Positions 48,962 to 52,041 of a DNA stretch of 52,041 nt are shown piece after piece. This DNA comes from Terriglobia bacterium (GTDB taxonomy: Bacteria; Acidobacteriota; Terriglobia; Bryobacterales; Bryobacteraceae): positions 1 to 52,041 of the forward strand of contig JAJPIT010000119.1 in assembly GCA_021324615.1 (NCBI GenBank). The letters are read 5' to 3'. Within the stretch, counting starts at the first letter, position 1, and every line of letters starts with the position of its first letter. Below the pieces are notes generated by a model. It saw only the letters and a list, made by a program, of their open reading frames with translations, searched no databases and was not told the DNA's origin. The translations under genes were made by a program, and so were the position numbers.

Positions 48962-50713
48962 ATGGCGGCGGTTGCGATTCCAAAAACCAAAGGCGGCGCG
49001 TTTCTGATCGAGCGGCGCGCGCCGGAAACGATTTTCACGCCCGAGGATTTCACGGCCGAGCATCGCGCCATCGCGAAGACGACCGAAGAATTTTTTAACA
49101 AGGAAGTCGCGCCGCATCTCGAGGAAATTCAACATCAGCAGCACGCCGTCGCCGCGCGAATCCTCAAAAAATCAGCCGAACTCGGCTTGACCGCCGTCGT
49201 CATCCCGGAAAAATTCGGCGGCATGGAAATGGATCTGACGTCGATGATGGTGGTGGCCGAAGGCGTCGCGCGCGACGGATCCTATTCGGCCTGGCACGGC
49301 GGCCACACCGGCATCGGCACGCTGCCGCTGCTGCTGTTCGGCACGGAAGAACAGAAGAAAAAATATCTGCCCAAGCTGGCCTCCGCCGAAATGATCGCGG
49401 CCTACTGCCTGAGCGAGCCGCAGGCCGGCTCCGACGCGCTGGCGGCGCGCACCCGCGCCGACCTTTCCGCCGACGGCCGCCATTACATCCTCAACGGCCA
49501 GAAAATGTGGATCACCAACGGCGGCTTCGCGGATCTGTACACCGTCTTCGCCAAGGTCGGCGGCGAACAGTTCACGGCGTTTCTGGTGGAGCGGACCTGG
49601 CCCGGCGTTTCGCCCGGAAAGGAAGAGCAGAAGATGGGCATCAAGGGCAGCTCGACCACCGCGGTTTATTTCGATAACGTCCGGGTTCCGGTGGAAAACG
49701 TTTTGGGCGAGATCGGCCGCGGCCATGTCATCGCCTTCAATATTTTGAATCTCGGGCGATTGAAGCTGGGCCCCTTCGCGCAGGGCGGCTGCAAGAACGT
49801 GCTTGCGCTTTCCATCAAATACGCCAAGGAGCGTAAGGCCTTCGGCAAGCCCATCGCCGAATTCGGCCTGATCCAGCACAAGCTGGCGGAGATGGCCATC
49901 CGCGCCTATGCGAGCGAAAGCATGTCGTATCGCGTGGTCGGCGATATCGAGGCGCAGCTTGAAAATTTTTCCTGGGATCATCCCGACGCTGGAAAACAAA
50001 TGCTCAAAGCTGTGGAGGAGTTCGCCGCTGAATGCTCCTTCGTGAAGGTGTTCGCCTCGGAAACGCTCGATTACGTGGTCGATGAAGGCGTGCAGATTCA
50101 CGGCGGCTACGGATTCCATCAGGATTACGCAGTGGAGCACGCCTACCGCGATTCGCGCATCAACCGGATCTTTGAGGGCACCAATGAGATCAACCGCCTG
50201 CTGGCGACGGGCATGCTGCTCAAGCGCGCGCAAAAGGGCGCGCTTCCGCTGGTGGAGGCCGCGGCCAAGCTGCAAGCCGAGATTCTCAATCCGCCGGCCG
50301 GAGCGGCCAACATCGTCGCCAACGCCAAACAAATCGGGCTCTTCGCGCTCGCCGTCGCCTACCAGAGATTCGGCGCCTCGATCGAGGACCAGCAGGAAGT
50401 GATCGCCAACATTACCGATATCCTGATGAACGCTTATGCCATGGAATCGGCCGAGCTGCGCGCGCACAAGATCGCGGCAAGCGGCGGCGGCGCGGAAAAC
50501 GCGGGCGAAATGGCCCAGGTCTTCTGCTGCGAGGCCATGGATTCGATCGAATCGGCCGCCCGCGTCGTGCTCGCGGCTTGTTCGGAAGGCGACGCGCTGC
50601 GCGCCAATCTCGCCGTGCTGAAGCGGTTCGCAAAATACGAACCGGTGGACGTGATCGGATTGCGCCGCCGCATCGCGGCTCGGCTGTTGCGGGCGGAACG
50701 ATACGTCGTCTAA
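48962..50713 (+). CDS. fadE: Acyl-CoA dehydrogenase
   Basis: A 583-residue FAD-dependent acyl-CoA dehydrogenase that would carry out the first step of beta-oxidation. The FAD/substrate-binding blocks AYCLSEPQAGSDA and WITNGGFADLYTVFAKV are typical, as is QIHGGYGFHQDYAVEHAYRDSRINRIFEGTNEINR, whose IFEGTNEI holds the usual catalytic-glutamate region (here the Glu in VEHAYRD). The C-terminal 170 residues are a helical extension, which matches the length of the Bacillus FadE type (about 590 residues). A strong AGGAGGGG site precedes the ATG, 25 bases after fadA. The last ~10 bases are followed at once by the small P-loop kinase gene. Confidence 0.94.
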   Translation: MAAVAIPKTKGGAFLIERRAPETIFTPEDFTAEHRAIAKTTEEFFNKEVAPHLEEIQHQQHAVAARILKKSAELGLTAVVIPEKFGGMEMDLTSMMVVAEGVARDGSYSAWHGGHTGIGTLPLLLFGTEEQKKKYLPKLASAEMIAAYCLSEPQAGSDALAARTRADLSADGRHYILNGQKMWITNGGFADLYTVFAKVGGEQFTAFLVERTWPGVSPGKEEQKMGIKGSSTTAVYFDNVRVPVENVLGEIGRGHVIAFNILNLGRLKLGPFAQGGCKNVLALSIKYAKERKAFGKPIAEFGLIQHKLAEMAIRAYASESMSYRVVGDIEAQLENFSWDHPDAGKQMLKAVEEFAAECSFVKVFASETLDYVVDEGVQIHGGYGFHQDYAVEHAYRDSRINRIFEGTNEINRLLATGMLLKRAQKGALPLVEAAAKLQAEILNPPAGAANIVANAKQIGLFALAVAYQRFGASIEDQQEVIANITDILMNAYAMESAELRAHKIAASGGGAENAGEMAQVFCCEAMDSIESAARVVLAACSEGDALRANLAVLKRFAKYEPVDVIGLRRRIAARLLRAERYVV

Positions 50714-50723
50714 GCCGAAAATC

Positions 50724-51176
50724 GTGGTTCTGGTCGGCTTGCCCGGCGCAGGCAAATCGAGTTACGTAAAGCCTCTCGGCGCCACGCTCTCAAGCGACGA
50801 GATCCGCCGCCTGCTGGCCGACGATCCGGCCGATCAGACGATTCATTCGCGGGTGTTCGCCGTCCTCCGCGGCCTGCTGCGGCACCGCATCGAGCTGCGG
50901 CGTCCGGTGACCTACATCGACGCGACCAATCTCCGCCGCAGCGAGCGGAAACCGTATCTGGAGCTGGCCAAACGTCACGGCTGCCGGATTGAAGCGATCT
51001 TTTTCGACGTGCCGCTGGAGGTCTGCCGCCTCCGCAACCGCCGGCGCGAGCGCGTGGTGCCGGACGAAGCAATCGAAAAAATGGCCCGGCGCCTTCAGCC
51101 GCCCACCCGGGAGGAAGGATTCGATCGGGTGCGGGTGGTCAGTTCCACTTCAACCCGCGCAACTGGTCCAGATTGA
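50724..51176 (+). CDS. Small P-loop kinase-like ATPase (AAA_33 type)
   Basis: A 150-residue single-domain P-loop protein. The Walker A motif GLPGAGKSS lies at the very start, followed by LSSDEIRRLLADDPADQTIHSRVFAVLRGLLRHRIELRRPVTYIDATNLRRSERKPYLELAK, which matches the polynucleotide-kinase/AAA_33 family (zeta-toxin-like and bacterial Pnkp-like phosphotransferases) with DATN as the Walker B-like site. The substrate is unknown and could be a nucleic acid end, a nucleotide or a small metabolite. The GTG at 50724 has no good ribosome-binding site and lies 10 bases after fadE, so translation may be coupled. Its last 38 bases overlap the convergent threonine dehydratase gene. Confidence 0.82.
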   Translation: MVLVGLPGAGKSSYVKPLGATLSSDEIRRLLADDPADQTIHSRVFAVLRGLLRHRIELRRPVTYIDATNLRRSERKPYLELAKRHGCRIEAIFFDVPLEVCRLRNRRRERVVPDEAIEKMARRLQPPTREEGFDRVRVVSSTSTRATGPD

Positions 51177-52041
51177 CGTTGCCGCCGCTTAAAACGCACA
51201 CCACGCGCGATCCCGCCGGCGCCTGGATCAATCCATTTAACAGTGCGGCCACCGGCGCGGCGGCGGCGCCCTCCGCCACCACCTTGCAGTGCGACATGAT
51301 CCAGAGCATGGCGTCGAAGATTTGCGCGTCCGGCAGCGCGACAATTTCATCCACGTAATCGCGCACCACGCGAAACGTGTTTTCTCCCACCCGCTTCACG
51401 CGCAGCCCGTCGATAATCGTACCGATCGATTCCAGCGTCACCACCTGCCCGGCTTCAACGCTCTTCTTCATCGCCGGACCGTCCGAGGATTCGACGCCAA
51501 TGATTCGTATCTTCGGATTGCGGGACTTCAGCGCCAGGGCGACCCCGGAAATCAGCCCGCCGCCGCCGATCGGCACGACGACCACCTCGGCTTGCGGAAA
51601 ATCATCGAAAATCTCCAGGCCAAGCGTTCCCTGCCCCGCGATCAACTGCAGATCGTCAAATGGATGAATCATCGTATAGCCGCGCTCGCGCGCCAGCTCC
51701 AGCATTTTCGCGTTGGCCTCGTCCCAAATCGAGCCGTGCAGCACCACTTCGGCTCCGTAGCTTTTTGTCGCCGCGATCTTCGACGGCGTCGCGTTTTCCG
51801 CCATCACCACCACCGCGTGAACGCCATGCACCGCGGCGGCGATCGCCACGCCCTGCGCGTGATTGCCGGCCGAGGAGCAGATCACCCCGGCGCGTCTCTG
51901 TTCGTCGGTCAACTGCGGAATCTTGTTCAGCGGCCCGCGAATTTTATACGATCCGCCGCGCTGGAACATTTCCGCTTTCAGACGAATCTCGAATCCGGTG
52001 CGCTCGCTCAAAATGCGCGACGTCAGCAGCGGCGTATGGTA
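51139..52041 (-). CDS. Threonine ammonia-lyase (partial, N-terminus off the right edge)
   Basis: A PLP-dependent beta-family enzyme, at least 300 residues present. At the right edge the reading frame continues (YHTPLLTSRILSERTG), so about 20-30 residues are missing. The PLP lysine lies in RGGSYKIRG (usually SFKxRG). Further motifs are SSAGNHAQGVA, VPIGGGGLISGVALALK (phosphate-binding glycines) and LSGGNVN. Length and lack of an ACT domain at the end point to the short, catabolic/biodegradative type (TdcB-like) or a serine/threonine dehydratase rather than full biosynthetic IlvA. The C-terminal end overlaps the small P-loop kinase gene on the other strand by 38 bases. Confidence 0.9.
   Translation of the reverse strand, partial: YHTPLLTSRILSERTGFEIRLKAEMFQRGGSYKIRGPLNKIPQLTDEQRRAGVICSSAGNHAQGVAIAAAVHGVHAVVVMAENATPSKIAATKSYGAEVVLHGSIWDEANAKMLELARERGYTMIHPFDDLQLIAGQGTLGLEIFDDFPQAEVVVVPIGGGGLISGVALALKSRNPKIRIIGVESSDGPAMKKSVEAGQVVTLESIGTIIDGLRVKRVGENTFRVVRDYVDEIVALPDAQIFDAMLWIMSHCKVVAEGAAAAPVAALLNGLIQAPAGSRVVCVLSGGNVNLDQLRGLKWN

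Overview
The window is GC-rich chromosomal DNA that looks like a member of the Acidobacteriota, close to the Solibacter/Bryobacter group. The clues are the gene families: DUF4159 proteins, exported PIG-L deacetylases with long C-terminal extensions, a TIGR02999-type ECF sigma factor beside a Ser/Thr kinase with a repeat tail, and di-heme peroxidases. The assignment is inference from gene content; there is no rRNA or other taxonomic marker apart from gyrA. I see no tRNA, rRNA, CRISPR array, insertion sequence or prophage. Many genes abut or overlap by 1-70 bases, so the region reads as dense core/accessory chromosome rather than a mobile island.

Layout, left to right. 1-3281 (-) is a 3'-truncated Lhr-type helicase. 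It diverges, with overlapping start codons, from an operon at 3280-8544 (+): ECF sigma factor, zinc-finger anti-sigma factor, an unknown protein, a TPR-CHAT (caspase-like) lipoprotein and a LolA-like protein. An FmdB zinc-ribbon gene, a TIG/beta-propeller protein and gyrA follow. A CpsD/MinD-like protein with a degenerate P-loop (-) diverges from a class III aminotransferase. Next come a fused cytochrome b561/molybdopterin oxidoreductase with an HPP-family membrane protein, and a cupin (-). 17779-22124 is an operon of PIG-L deacetylase, a 44-residue membrane protein and a sodium:solute symporter. A di-heme peroxidase (-) diverges from a phosphate-acquisition set (AcpA-type phosphatase, DUF47, PiT). 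A Rv2258c-like methyltransferase, an ECF sigma factor and a convergent Ser/Thr kinase lead to a second di-heme peroxidase, a lysozyme-like protein, a second FmdB protein and an S41-family protein.

34934-37822 (-) is an overlapping operon of a lipoprotein amidohydrolase, a cytidine deaminase and a tail-anchored protein that carries eight copies of a GEFT[RK]xFG motif behind a kinase N-lobe-like domain. Divergent from it lies a decayed type VI secretion gene (tssK). Two tandem DUF4159 paralogues, a hybrid sensor kinase (PAS/GAF) with its Rcp1-like response regulator, an unknown membrane-anchored protein, a quinone oxidoreductase, a fadN-fadA-fadE beta-oxidation operon, a small P-loop kinase and a 5'-truncated threonine dehydratase complete the window.

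The most unusual items are: an S41 'protease' in which both catalytic residues are replaced (Gly295 and Asp320, with the family's 25-residue spacing kept); the GEFT-repeat/kinase-N-lobe tail-anchored protein next to the tssK relic; and the surface-exposed TPR-CHAT lipoprotein in an ECF sigma/anti-sigma operon. A recurrent extended -10 element (TGnTATnCT) lies just upstream of several genes and helps to choose starts.
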